From the IMG/VR virus record IMGVR_UViG_3300033149_004564, positions 1 through 64,000 of that record: 64,000 nt of DNA; one strand, written 5' to 3'. Source of the stretch: a virus. The notes beneath the pieces were generated by a model. The model had not been told where the DNA came from, made no database searches, and saw only the letters and a list, made by a program, of their open reading frames with translations. Numbering within the stretch: position 1 is the stretch's first letter; each line of letters begins with the position of its first letter. Shown piece after piece: positions 1 to 6,833 of the stretch. Both the position numbers and the translations under genes were made by a program.

Positions 1-142
1 TAAGTGATTCAAGAAATATAATTCTATATCTCCAAATTGGAGAGCTTGAGCAATCAATTAATATGTTAAAACAGCAATTAAAAATTGCTGGCATTATCTA
101 TAATTAATAATTTTTAGCTTACCAATTTATCGGGAGTTTATA

Positions 143-298
143 GTGCAAAGTTCAAATCTTGTCTTCTGTGGTTGGGCAAATCAAAACGCCCAAAAAGAAT
201 CAAACTTACTTGATACATATGAGGATTATTTTTTAACTCTATCCGATGAACAACAGGTTAATATAATTGAGGCTGAAATTAGTGAAAACCAAAATTGA
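143..298 (+). CDS. small hypothetical protein, GTG start
   Basis: A 51-residue reading frame opens with GTG ten bases after the start of a GGGAG ribosome-binding site and closes with TGA at 296-298. The product is acidic and glutamine/asparagine-rich (ends in SENQN), with no recognisable domain. It is the first complete gene of the rightward run at the left edge and its stop overlaps the next frame. Function unknown. The good ribosome-binding site and the compositional match to its neighbours are the reasons for calling it. Confidence 0.5.
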   Translation: MQSSNLVFCGWANQNAQKESNLLDTYEDYFLTLSDEQQVNIIEAEISENQN

Positions 299-339
299 TT
301 TATATGGACCACCAACACAATTTTTATATGGGGTTAGAG

Positions 340-513
340 ATGAAACAGATTATGCACGAACAAGCGGACAGGTTTCGCAAGGTTGCTGAAAGTAATGAAT
401 TTAGGGCGTTTCCCTGCTCTTGCGGCAAGGTTAACCATTTACGGGTTGATAAAAGCGGCAAGATGTCTGATTACGTAGATCGACACTGTTGGAATTGTCA
501 TAGAATATTTTAG
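340..513 (+). CDS. small zinc-ribbon-like protein
   Basis: The 57-residue product carries CSCGK near residue 25 and CWNC near the C-terminus, two cysteine pairs spaced as in a zinc ribbon, so it probably binds one zinc ion. I chose the ATG at 340 because GGGGTTAGAG lies just upstream. In-frame alternatives are ATG at 304 and TTG at 295, the latter overlapping the previous stop and implying translational coupling. Such mini zinc proteins are frequent in phage early regions, often as modulators of host proteins, but nothing here shows the target. Confidence 0.6.
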   Translation: MKQIMHEQADRFRKVAESNEFRAFPCSCGKVNHLRVDKSGKMSDYVDRHCWNCHRIF

Positions 514-558
514 GCGCATTCTTTCTAATGTAGTTTAACACAATTCAAGGGGTTAAAA

Positions 559-825
559 ATGAATAGCACAGCAGTTTTAAGCTTTGAAACTGAAGGTTAT
601 TTGTGGGATGGCACTTTAGCAACACGTCCAGGATCGGCAAGTTGCTCAATCAATAAAAGTCGCATCTCATTTAGAAATTGGATAAATGAGATTGGCAAGA
701 AAGAGGCGCGCACCGACTTCGAACGTATTTTCGCCTTGCGGAATGTTTTTCTAACTGTCATACATTGCAAGTCAAGCGGAACAGAGATTAAACGCACTCG
801 ATTTCTTGGAGACTATGAGGTTTAA
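559..825 (+). CDS. hypothetical protein
   Basis: An 88-residue product with ATG preceded by GGGGTTAAAA. The middle is rich in basic and aromatic residues (SRISFRNWINEIGKKEAR) and could bind nucleic acid, but no family is recognised. It sits in the rightward small-gene run with short spacers on both sides, which suggests one transcript. An antisense frame at 597-797 is a shadow of this gene. Confidence 0.6.
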   Translation: MNSTAVLSFETEGYLWDGTLATRPGSASCSINKSRISFRNWINEIGKKEARTDFERIFALRNVFLTVIHCKSSGTEIKRTRFLGDYEV

Positions 826-860
826 TCTTTGATAATTAATATTTTAATAAGGGAGTAAAT

Positions 861-1151
861 ATGTCAATGCATATTATTACGAATAATCAGCCTCGCAATT
901 TGTTATATGGAAATGAGCTATCAGAGAAAGAAAGGAAAGAATTTGATTATATAGATTCAGAGGAATTTGATTCTGATTCTTTCATTAGATATCGTGGACA
1001 GATATATGATTTTTTAGAGTTTCTACAAATTAATAAAGACTCAATATTTTTTAAAGATTGGGACGGTTATATTGCTAATACTGCTTTTTCTGGTGTATTA
1101 GCAAAGTTGATTGATCATGATAAAGTTATCATGGCTCGATTTTACTGTTAA
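861..1151 (+). CDS. hypothetical acidic protein
   Basis: A 96-residue acidic protein (DYIDSEEFDSDSF in the first half) with ATG seven bases after AAGGGAG. No transmembrane segment, signal peptide or cysteine cluster is visible and the family is not recognised. It lies between two other unknown genes of the same rightward run, with spacers of roughly 30 bases. Small acidic phage proteins can act as inhibitors that mimic nucleic acid, but that is only a possibility. Confidence 0.65.
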   Translation: MSMHIITNNQPRNLLYGNELSEKERKEFDYIDSEEFDSDSFIRYRGQIYDFLEFLQINKDSIFFKDWDGYIANTAFSGVLAKLIDHDKVIMARFYC

Positions 1152-1178
1152 TTTATTTCATATTTAAGGAGCTATAAA

Positions 1179-1667
1179 ATGAACGAGAATAAAGTTACTT
1201 ATTATCAGAAGAAACTTGCAGATAGAATTGCAAACACAACTGATTTTATTATTGTTCGGAACACAGTTATTTCACTTGCTGAAAAAATGAAAGGGCAACA
1301 ACTGAATCGTAGATTCCTAACAGCTTTAAAAAAGGAATTGCCTAATTATTATATTAGCTATGAAAAAGGTTTAACCTACGTTTCATTAACTATTTGGGGT
1401 AATGGCGTTTATTATGATAAACGCCATATAATTTATCTTGCTGATACTGGTTACCTTAGTGGAAAACCAGAGTTTGAGATTGACCCAGAAACGATTAAAA
1501 GTCATAATCCAAGCGGCATACTTGAGACCGATAGACTTATCAAGTATAAAGCTGCAAAGCGCAAGATTGCTGGCTGGTTAAAACGCAAGGATAAGATTGC
1601 ACTTGCTGAACAGAAATTACAGGATGATATGCAAGTTTATGATTTAACTTTTCTTTTTAACAAATAA
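1179..1667 (+). CDS. hypothetical protein
   Basis: A 162-residue product with a strong ribosome-binding site (AAGGAG) before its ATG. It reads as a basic, mostly helical N-terminal half, a short beta-rich centre (YVSLTIWGNGVYY) and a lysine-rich C-terminal helix. I do not recognise a family. It is the largest gene of the left-hand rightward run and may be a phage-specific DNA-binding or host-interaction protein; neither is demonstrated by the sequence. Confidence 0.7.
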   Translation: MNENKVTYYQKKLADRIANTTDFIIVRNTVISLAEKMKGQQLNRRFLTALKKELPNYYISYEKGLTYVSLTIWGNGVYYDKRHIIYLADTGYLSGKPEFEIDPETIKSHNPSGILETDRLIKYKAAKRKIAGWLKRKDKIALAEQKLQDDMQVYDLTFLFNK

Positions 1668-1681
1668 TTGGGAGTATAAAA

Positions 1682-1762
1682 ATGTTTAATATTGATTGCG
1701 GGACCCAAGATTGTGAAACTTGTCCACTGTATGAACTGTGTGCAATAGATGACACTGCCTAA
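1682..1762 (+). CDS. 26-residue cysteine-rich mini-protein
   Basis: The frame starts with ATG six bases after GGGAG and ends with TAA. The peptide has four cysteines in the pattern C-x4-C-x2-CP-x5-C, enough to bind a zinc ion or a small iron-sulfur site. It lies 14 bases after the previous gene. Its size makes it uncertain, but the ribosome-binding site and cysteine pattern argue for expression. Confidence 0.45.
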   Translation: MFNIDCGTQDCETCPLYELCAIDDTA

Positions 1763-1793
1763 AAACTGAATAGCTATTAAACAAAGGAGTATC

Positions 1794-1889
1794 ATGCCTT
1801 TTCTTATTCTTAAAGGTGAGATCCAAATAATGATTGTTGTCGCTGTTTTTATTCTCTACATTAAATATCGGTTTTTTGACAATAATTGA
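1794..1889 (+). CDS. 31-residue single-pass membrane mini-protein
   Basis: ATG follows AAAGGAGT at good spacing. Residues about 12-22 (IMIVVAVFILY) form a single hydrophobic segment followed by a basic tail, so the product is probably a small inner-membrane protein. The stop codon at 1887-1889 lies just before the ribosome-binding site of the next gene. Function unknown; small membrane peptides of phages can act in lysis or superinfection control. Confidence 0.45.
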   Translation: MPFLILKGEIQIMIVVAVFILYIKYRFFDNN

Positions 1890-1900
1890 TCGGAGATAAA

Positions 1901-2086
1901 ATGAAAAATCTAATAACTGTACCACAAGCGGCAAATCTTTTAAATGTCAGTGCTGTGCGTGTAAGGCAACTTTGTATAACGGGGCAGCTTGCAGCACAAA
2001 AACCCGGCCGTGATTGGATTATCAGCACACAATCAATTAATAATCGAATTAGAAGCAAGCCGCAGTCTGGTAGGCCGAGAAAGTAA
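1901..2086 (+). CDS. excisionase/MerR-type helix-turn-helix protein
   Basis: The 61-residue protein has the layout of excisionase-family winged helix proteins: TVPQAANLLNVSAVRVRQLC is the helix-turn-helix, followed by a wing with GQLAAQKPGRDWII and a basic tail ending in GRPRK. It should bind DNA as a small regulator. ATG at 1901 follows GGAGAT; an in-frame TTG at 1886 lacks its own site. It is the last gene before a strong terminator. No integrase is seen, so a regulatory role is likelier than excision. Confidence 0.75.
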   Translation: MKNLITVPQAANLLNVSAVRVRQLCITGQLAAQKPGRDWIISTQSINNRIRSKPQSGRPRK

Positions 2087-2130
2087 AGAAATAACGGCTA
2101 TATACATAAGCAACAATTTATAGCAATGCA

Positions 2131-2171
2131 AAGCCCTCAGACTTAAATAATAGTCTGAGGGCTTTTTTTTT
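2131..2171 (+). terminator. rho-independent terminator
   Basis: A perfect 13-bp stem (AAGCCCTCAGACT at 2131-2143 pairing with 2152-2164) with an 8-base loop is followed by a run of nine T. It closes the rightward small-gene operon 45 bases after the helix-turn-helix gene. Confidence 0.9.
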
Positions 2172-2260
2172 GTATCTAATCTAAATTGTATTAAATCATA
2201 TTATTGATCAATGTTGATATACTGCTAAAACAAGCGGACAGCGGTATCAGAGGTAGAAAA

Positions 2261-2329
2261 ATGATTTTATGTATGCAAGTGACCCCACTTAGTTTAAAAT
2301 CGCACCATGGCGCTCCCAGAGAATTTTAA
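2261..2329 (+). CDS. possible 22-residue peptide
   Basis: ATG follows AGAGGTAGAAAA and the frame runs to TAA at 2327. The peptide has no recognisable feature. It lies after the terminator in an otherwise non-coding stretch, so it may be a fortuitous frame. Confidence 0.2.
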   Translation: MILCMQVTPLSLKSHHGAPREF

Positions 2330-2384
2330 TCTGATATTCTTATCTTTTTATCTACTTACCCACAAGAGCGCATTATTGAAAACC

Positions 2385-2472
2385 GAAAACCGTGGCCTTT
2401 TTGGACTTTTTTGAGAATTAAAATTTAGAAAACAAAAATTTTTTTGAAAACCGTGGCCTTTTTGGACTTTTT
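2385..2472. repeat. 27-bp direct repeat, two copies
   Basis: Positions 2385-2411 and 2446-2472 are identical over 27 bases; the unit begins GAAAACCGTGGCC and ends in a T-run. The copies start 61 bp apart, and a partial GAAAACC precedes the first. The T-rich ends could make them weak terminators or protein-binding sites on the plus strand. Confidence 0.7.
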
Positions 2473-2524
2473 AAAAAGATTTTACATTTAATAAATATTT
2501 ATTTTTTAAAAAACACAAAATAAA

Positions 2525-2662
2525 TTAGCTTCTATTTAAAAATTCCCTAAGCGTTTTGTTCAAACTCTTTTTATCAAAGCCTATTATCCAAGCCCCCTTT
2601 TGTATTAAGCAGTTATTTATAATTGTATCTTTCTTTAAAATGTAAGAATTTAATTTTTTCAT
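2525..2662 (-). CDS. small basic hypothetical protein
   Basis: A 45-residue basic protein (MKKLNSYILKK at the start, KSLNKTLREFLNRS at the end) read leftward. An AGGAAGG site lies 14 bases before its ATG, rather far. It is the last gene of the leftward set, beyond the hairpin at 2880-2922, so it would need read-through or its own promoter. No family recognised. Confidence 0.5.
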   Translation of the reverse strand: MKKLNSYILKKDTIINNCLIQKGAWIIGFDKKSLNKTLREFLNRS

Positions 2663-2754
2663 AATTGATATAAATACCTTCCTATTTTAGTGCGTTATAA
2701 AAATTGAAATTTATTTAAACCTTTAGTTTTAATTTTATCTATTAAATAATACAA

Positions 2755-2872
2755 ATACCCCCGGGGGGTTAAAATCAGGATTTACTTTTTCTGAAAATAC
2801 CCCCATACCCCTTTACGGTGGTGGGGGTAAAATTTAAAATTATAATTTTCCTAAAATATCCCCACACCCTTA
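2755..2872. repeat. C-run/G-run rich segment
   Basis: Runs of four to six C or G stand out in AT-rich DNA: CCCCCGGGGGG near 2758-2769, then TACCCCCATACCCC and GGTGGTGGGGGTA near 2798-2829, then CCCCACACCC near 2860-2869. TACCCCCA can pair with the later GGGGGTA to form a hairpin, and the minus strand could form a G-quadruplex. It lies between two leftward genes. Confidence 0.5.
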
Positions 2873-2879
2873 TTATTTA

Positions 2880-2922
2880 ATTATTTAACTGTGCTTGGAC
2901 ATACCAAGCACAGTTAAATAAT
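2880..2922 (-). terminator. perfect 19-bp hairpin spanning a stop codon
   Basis: Positions 2880-2898 and 2904-2922 are perfect inverted repeats with a 5-base loop. The TAA stop of the leftward gene at 2885 lies inside the stem. The run following it on the minus strand is A/T-rich rather than a clean T-tract, so it may be an imperfect terminator or an mRNA-end stabiliser. Confidence 0.55.
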
Positions 2923-3202
2923 ATCGTATCTCAGTTTTAATATTAATAGATTTTTCAAGTAAGTTATCTCTAATCATTCTTTCAAGCACGGATTTTAAAG
3001 CATACTTAGAATTCTTCTTCTTACAATCTTTGTATGAGATTTTAAAATAAGCAGTAAATCTTTTTGATTCTTGTTCGTCATTTAATACAATAAAAGTTTT
3101 TCCCTTTTGTTTACGCCATACTTGTAACAACCAATCTATTTGTTTCTCATATACAGAACACTCTTTATTATACTTTTTATTGTTGTACATATTATTTTTC
3201 AT
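2885..3202 (-). CDS. hypothetical basic protein
   Basis: A 105-residue lysine-rich protein (many N, K and Y residues; CKKKNSKYALKSVLERMIRDN in the middle suggests a basic helix). It has no cysteine cluster or membrane segment. The helical C-terminal half looks like a winged-helix DNA-binding fold but I cannot assign a family. Its last ten codons form one arm of the perfect hairpin at 2880-2922, an unusual constraint on the C-terminus. Confidence 0.6.
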   Translation of the reverse strand: MKNNMYNNKKYNKECSVYEKQIDWLLQVWRKQKGKTFIVLNDEQESKRFTAYFKISYKDCKKKNSKYALKSVLERMIRDNLLEKSINIKTEIRYYLTVLGMSKHS

Positions 3203-3272
3203 CTGTGCTTATCTCAATAGGTGGTTTTGTTTTAATCTCTGAAATATCAATGCTTCCATTTTGGTTTATCAT
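3192..3272 (-). CDS. possible protein fragment without a normal start
   Basis: A convincing leftward frame runs from about 3332 to TAA at 3192 and reads like protein (IDYSNGIDYTAEASV then NGSIDISEIKTKPPIEIST). The only ATG in it is at 3272, giving 26 residues; the upstream part has no ATG, GTG or TTG before the in-frame stop at 3333. It may be a decayed gene, use a non-standard start, or be a 3' fragment. Coordinates here use the ATG. Confidence 0.3.
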   Translation of the reverse strand: MINQNGSIDISEIKTKPPIEISTDEK

Positions 3273-3322
3273 AACAGACGCTTCTGCTGTATAATCAATT
3301 CCATTTGAATAATCTATTACTA

Positions 3323-3628
3323 TTATTTTCTTTTAAAAAAATGAAAACCAAAACGCAATATTGCTATAAACATCCAATCATCTTTTCTTAATATCTTAAA
3401 TAAAAAATCTGTTTTTTCAACATAAATATCCCAATTTTTTGTTTTTATTTTTAAATTGCCCCTTATTTTAAATTTACTATCCCAATCTGATTCAACTACC
3501 ATACAACAACAATTACATTTTATAATTTTTCCTTCGTGTTCTATATTCAATTCTATAAGATCACCAATTTTACAGAAGGGACATTTTTTATTAAGATGGC
3601 GTTTTGATATAAGCTTATTTTTGTTCAT
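3323..3628 (-). CDS. zinc-ribbon hypothetical protein
   Basis: A 101-residue protein whose N-terminal half contains CPFC (about residues 16-19) and CNCC (about 38-41), a zinc-ribbon spacing. The C-terminal half is rich in aromatic residues. ATG is preceded by AGGAGAATAAAA, an excellent site, and the TAG of the upstream gene overlaps that site. It could bind nucleic acid or be a structural zinc protein; no specific family is recognised. Confidence 0.65.
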   Translation of the reverse strand: MNKNKLISKRHLNKKCPFCKIGDLIELNIEHEGKIIKCNCCCMVVESDWDSKFKIRGNLKIKTKNWDIYVEKTDFLFKILRKDDWMFIAILRFGFHFFKRK

Positions 3629-3638
3629 TTTTATTCTC

Positions 3639-3806
3639 CTATCGTTTATTTTTTATTGCAGTAGAAATTGAAAATAAAGAAAAACAGATTGCAGCTACAC
3701 AAACACAATTTGTGTAGCTTGGTGCTTGTTGTAAAGACAACCAAAGCGGTGGAGAATAAATTGAATACAACCCGAATAATAAAAGTATTACTGAAATTGC
3801 TTTCAT
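3639..3806 (-). CDS. small two-helix membrane protein
   Basis: A 55-residue product with ATG after AGGAGAAATAAC. Residues about 3-16 (AISVILLLFGLYSIY) and about 30-45 (NCVCVAAICFSLFSI) are hydrophobic, giving a probable helical hairpin with a basic tail (KNKR). Size and topology resemble class II holins or small membrane modulators, but no lysin is adjacent and the role is open. Confidence 0.5.
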   Translation of the reverse strand: MKAISVILLLFGLYSIYSPPLWLSLQQAPSYTNCVCVAAICFSLFSISTAIKNKR

Positions 3807-3809
3807 TTG

Positions 3810-4076
3810 TTATTTCTCCTTTTTAATTTGTTCCATGGCTTTCTTTAAGTCTGATGGATAAATAATATTTAATACACAAAAAAGTACACATAAAATTAAT
3901 ACAAAACTGAGCACAGATAAAAATATCCAAGTGTACCACTCTAATGGTCCTGAGCACGAAAACGGATAATTAATAGCTCGATTAGTTATTTCATCATATA
4001 AACATCCAATAAAAGCAACAATAAGACAAAGTCCAACAAAGCTACTAATTCTAACGCCCATATCCTGTGTATTCAT
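3810..4076 (-). CDS. membrane protein with two transmembrane segments
   Basis: An 88-residue product. I start it at ATG 4076 because TTGGAGTATCGG lies directly upstream; an in-frame extension to 4124 has no such site. Two hydrophobic stretches (SFVGLCLIVAFIGCLY and WIFLSVLSFVLILCVLFCV) flank a short loop, and the tail is basic. It is followed by another small membrane protein, so the two may act together. Function unknown. Confidence 0.6.
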   Translation of the reverse strand: MNTQDMGVRISSFVGLCLIVAFIGCLYDEITNRAINYPFSCSGPLEWYTWIFLSVLSFVLILCVLFCVLNIIYPSDLKKAMEQIKKEK

Positions 4077-4236
4077 CCGATACTCCAAATTAAGTTTGTT
4101 TGTTATTAGCCCTCTCAGAAGCAAACAGTTTGTTTAGACATGCTATCATCTCTTTTAGTTTTAAATCGCTCTGTAAGACTCTCAGCCGTTCCTATGCTGT
4201 GTTTTGTCTCTGAATTGTATTAGCTGAGTGTTGACA

Positions 4237-4455
4237 TTATTCACCCATTAAATTCGGTTCCCAAGATTTCATTGCACGTAAGCAGCCACCACAAAGTTCT
4301 GCACTTTTTCCATCTTTAATTAATAACAAAGCTTCTTGAAAAGTTATTGCAGCATTAAAAACAGGCAGACTTCGGGTACCACAACAAAGGGAGCTTTCTG
4401 GAAATACTTTATTTTTCACATGAATTTTTTGTGTTTTATCTCTCAGTCTTGGCAT
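4237..4455 (-). CDS. small zinc-finger-like protein
   Basis: A 72-residue protein with LCCGT near residue 25 and CGGC near residue 56, consistent with a four-cysteine zinc site. The N-terminus is basic (MPRLRDKTQKIHVKNK). ATG follows AAAGGAGTAATTTA. It lies just downstream of the sigma-factor gene on the same strand, 14 bases away, so they share a transcript. Possible DNA- or RNA polymerase-binding accessory protein, by analogy only. Confidence 0.6.
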   Translation of the reverse strand: MPRLRDKTQKIHVKNKVFPESSLCCGTRSLPVFNAAITFQEALLLIKDGKSAELCGGCLRAMKSWEPNLMGE

Positions 4456-4469
4456 TAAATTACTCCTTT

Positions 4470-5165
4470 CTAAAGTGGTGTGTCTGTTGATTCAAGTTGT
4501 TTCATTCGTTTTTTAATAAATTCTACCGCCTTGGGTAAAATTTGACACACCCTACTTTCAGAAACATTTAAAACAGCCCTGGCTTGTTTCATTGTAAATC
4601 CGTTTAAATAATAAAGTCTGAATGCTTTTCCTTGTTTAAAAGGTAGCTCATAAGAAACTTGTTTGATCAAATCAAGTCTCTCTTGTTTTATATATTCTTC
4701 TTCTATATCTACTTGTGGATCAATTAATGTATCAAGTAGGGTTCTTTTATTAAATGGATTATCTTCATAAAACTCCTTATCTATTGAATCAACCCGCCTA
4801 ATATTTTGTTTGTGTCCTTTTCTACCAAGCTCTGCCCTAAAAAAATCTACTATAGCATAATTAGTTGCTTTCAACATTATATATTTTGATAATTTATGTA
4901 TTTTACCATTTTGAATACCAATAAATATTTTAAGAAAAGTATCATTTGCAATTTCCTCTGCTGATTCTCTTGCACAGATATAGTAAGTTCTACTCATTGG
5001 TACAAATATATATTTAAAAATTAATCCCCAATATCTCCTCATAATTTCTTGTTGTGCTACATAATCTTTTTCAACAATATCAAGTAAAAGTGAATCAAGC
5101 CCTTTAAAGGTTAATCTATCCCAATTACTGGGCCAACCAAAACCCGCTGATGTTTTATATTTCAT
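4470..5165 (-). CDS. ECF-type sigma-70 family sigma factor
   Basis: The 231-residue protein shows both domains of a small sigma factor. Residues about 38-115 match region 2 (core binding and -10 recognition: ESAEEIANDTFLKIF, then a basic helix with VDFFRAELGRK). Residues about 163-222 match region 4, with helix-turn-helix GFTMKQARAVLNVSESRVCQ. It would bind host core RNA polymerase and redirect it to phage promoters with a -35-like element. The start overlaps the upstream stop (ATGA). A second sigma-like gene is at 47690. Confidence 0.8.
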   Translation of the reverse strand: MKYKTSAGFGWPSNWDRLTFKGLDSLLLDIVEKDYVAQQEIMRRYWGLIFKYIFVPMSRTYYICARESAEEIANDTFLKIFIGIQNGKIHKLSKYIMLKATNYAIVDFFRAELGRKGHKQNIRRVDSIDKEFYEDNPFNKRTLLDTLIDPQVDIEEEYIKQERLDLIKQVSYELPFKQGKAFRLYYLNGFTMKQARAVLNVSESRVCQILPKAVEFIKKRMKQLESTDTPL

Positions 5166-5350
5166 TGATCAATTCCTATTATTTCTTTATCTACAACATA
5201 ATAATTATTTAAAGCATCACTTTGAATAATATAAAAACCAGCAACAATTTCTTTTATTCTTCCAACACAAATACCTAATTCATTTTTATTAGTGGCATTT
5301 GAAATATCAATTTTGAATTTAACTCTGCCTCCAATTTTATATTTATTCAT
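5162..5350 (-). CDS. small beta-rich hypothetical protein
   Basis: A 62-residue protein. I start at ATG 5350, seven bases after GGAG; an in-frame ATG at 5362 is part of that site. The sequence alternates short beta strands (KIGGRVKFKI, ICVGRIKEIV, FYIIQSD, YYVVDKEIIG) and looks like a small SH3-like or KOW-like barrel. Its TGA overlaps the sigma-factor start (ATGA), so the two are translationally coupled and may be functionally linked. Confidence 0.6.
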   Translation of the reverse strand: MNKYKIGGRVKFKIDISNATNKNELGICVGRIKEIVAGFYIIQSDALNNYYVVDKEIIGIDQ

Positions 5351-5363
5351 ATATTTCTCCAAT

Positions 5364-5969
5364 TCATTTTAAAAAACCCCCACTATTTTGTTTTTCTTCA
5401 ATTTCACGCCAAAGTCCTTCGTTCATCAAACAATACACCCTTAAGTCATTCATTGTATCTCTAACGGTTTCAGAATCAATTTTTAATTCATTTGCTGTAA
5501 GAACCTGTATTGCTCGTTTTAATTTATCAAGTGAGCGCGTAAGAATACCAATTAAACCTAAATCTCTAAATGAATCTCTATAATCTGTATTTTTTGCAAT
5601 AAATATTTTTATGTCTGCTTTTTGAATTTCTTTTAATAGAGCAACAAAATCAGGATTGGTATTTTTCATTGCTACTGCATTAAACTTCTCAATTATATAT
5701 AACATAAAAAGTTCTGCTGATTCTGTTCTTTTTCCTGTAAATTCTAATTCTCCTTTATTTGTAACTTCTAATCTACCAATTTCTTTATCATTTTCATCAT
5801 TAAAAACAAGCAACGATGAAATATGCGGTTTGTTCTTTATAACTTTTATTTCATTTTTAATTTCGTTTATGCTTTGGCCTACAGGTTTGCTTTTAGGACG
5901 AGGCACAGTTGGATAATTATTTGTACCGCCCTTAAAACATTTACCCTCTTGAATTTTACTTGTTTTCAT
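5364..5969 (-). CDS. Nmad1/DUF1599-like protein
   Basis: A 201-residue protein. The C-terminal half (about residues 120-195) resembles the nucleotide modification-associated domain 1: DYRDSF, then GLIGILTRSLDKLKRA, then ETVRDTMNDLRVYCLM. Members of that domain family are found next to DNA-modification genes in phages; their biochemical role is not settled. The N-terminal third is proline/lysine-rich. ATG follows CTGGAGGATTAAAAGA. A QueC-like gene lies at 35348, which also hints at nucleobase modification. Confidence 0.55.
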   Translation of the reverse strand: MKTSKIQEGKCFKGGTNNYPTVPRPKSKPVGQSINEIKNEIKVIKNKPHISSLLVFNDENDKEIGRLEVTNKGELEFTGKRTESAELFMLYIIEKFNAVAMKNTNPDFVALLKEIQKADIKIFIAKNTDYRDSFRDLGLIGILTRSLDKLKRAIQVLTANELKIDSETVRDTMNDLRVYCLMNEGLWREIEEKQNSGGFLK

Positions 5970-5973
5970 TCTT

Positions 5974-6312
5974 TTAATCCTCCAGGTTAGCCAGCTTGCA
6001 GATTGCTGAGATTATGGATACGCGAAGCTCCCGTGGAGCCGAAAAAAACCAGCTTGTCCACTCGTAGTGCGCCCGCTCTTGGGTTGTGTATTTCGCTGCC
6101 ACCGCAAACCAGCCCCCTATCAGCACTTCAAGCCGGACTTCGTTCTCGTTGTGGGGGTCACACCAGTCAATCGCGCCGCCCTTGAACGCCGGTTCAAGAT
6201 CACACCCCACATAGTAATCACCGACATATAGTCCGGGGTAGTAATCATCCTCCCGTGTTTCCTGTACTGCTTCCAGTGCCAGCCAGAACGCTGGTCGGTT
6301 AGCTTGTTTCAT
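5974..6312 (-). CDS. hypothetical protein of the GC-rich island
   Basis: A 112-residue protein starting at ATG 6312, which overlaps the previous stop as ATGA; a GTG at 6333 would add seven residues. It is rich in W, Y and acidic residues (REDDYYPGLYVGDYYVGCD; WFAVAAKYTTQERAHYEW), and reads like a mixed alpha/beta domain. It is the last gene of the G+C-richer island. No family recognised. Confidence 0.6.
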   Translation of the reverse strand: MKQANRPAFWLALEAVQETREDDYYPGLYVGDYYVGCDLEPAFKGGAIDWCDPHNENEVRLEVLIGGWFAVAAKYTTQERAHYEWTSWFFSAPRELRVSIISAICKLANLED

Positions 6313-6833
6313 TGGCTGCCACCTTGTCTCCACATCAAAATATAGTGAAAAATTGTTTGTTCTATCCCAGATGCATTCATTCTCACCGGCTTTCTTTTAA
6401 TTCGCAGCCGCTGTCCCGTTGCCGTCACTTCTATTAATCCACACTCCGGCGAAAGCCGGTTTATTTCGCTCTTACTAAGCATTCCATTGGGAACGGCAAA
6501 ATAAAACTGGTTGCAATACGGCCAGTAATCCGGGAATTTTCTGTCACCGTAGAAATCGGCCCGGCTGCATTTAATCTCATAGGCAATAGTATTTACCATG
6601 CCGTTCTTTTCGCGCCGCAATGCCCACACGTCTATCCTCCCAGGGTCAAAAGACACTAAAGCCGCCATCTGTTTCCTGTAACTATTCATCGCCTTGTGGT
6701 CAAGAGGCAATGCAGCCACCTGCCTCTGCCGCTCAGTGTACCCCTTACAACCCACACCCGTTTTGCATTGGGGCAGACAAAAATCTCGGCGATGCCTCTT
6801 AATCAAGAGGGCCGTTATGTCGGCTTCTTTCAT
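6309..6833 (-). CDS. MmcB-like PD-(D/E)XK nuclease-fold protein
   Basis: A 174-residue protein. RIDVWALRRE followed by AYEIKCSRADFYGDRKF and CNQFYFAVPNGML matches the core of the MmcB-like/restriction-endonuclease-like fold: the Asp of RIDV and the E-x-K of YEIK are the metal-binding residues. Related proteins act in DNA repair or as nucleases. Cysteines near the N-terminus (CLPQCKTGVGC) may bind zinc. ATG follows GAGGTAACGACA. Stop and next start overlap (ATGA). Confidence 0.65.
   Translation of the reverse strand: MKEADITALLIKRHRRDFCLPQCKTGVGCKGYTERQRQVAALPLDHKAMNSYRKQMAALVSFDPGRIDVWALRREKNGMVNTIAYEIKCSRADFYGDRKFPDYWPYCNQFYFAVPNGMLSKSEINRLSPECGLIEVTATGQRLRIKRKPVRMNASGIEQTIFHYILMWRQGGSQ

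Larger units (their letters stand above)
2165..2524. other. non-coding interval between convergent gene sets
   Basis: Apart from the doubtful peptide at 2261 and the direct repeat at 2385-2472, I see no gene here. It separates the rightward run on the left from the leftward genes on the right. The second half is very AT-rich. Confidence 0.5.

Noticed and set aside
4090-4149. 19-codon leftward frame after AAAAGAG
   Set aside because: Too short with no supporting feature; the region may just be a leader of the gene at 4076.
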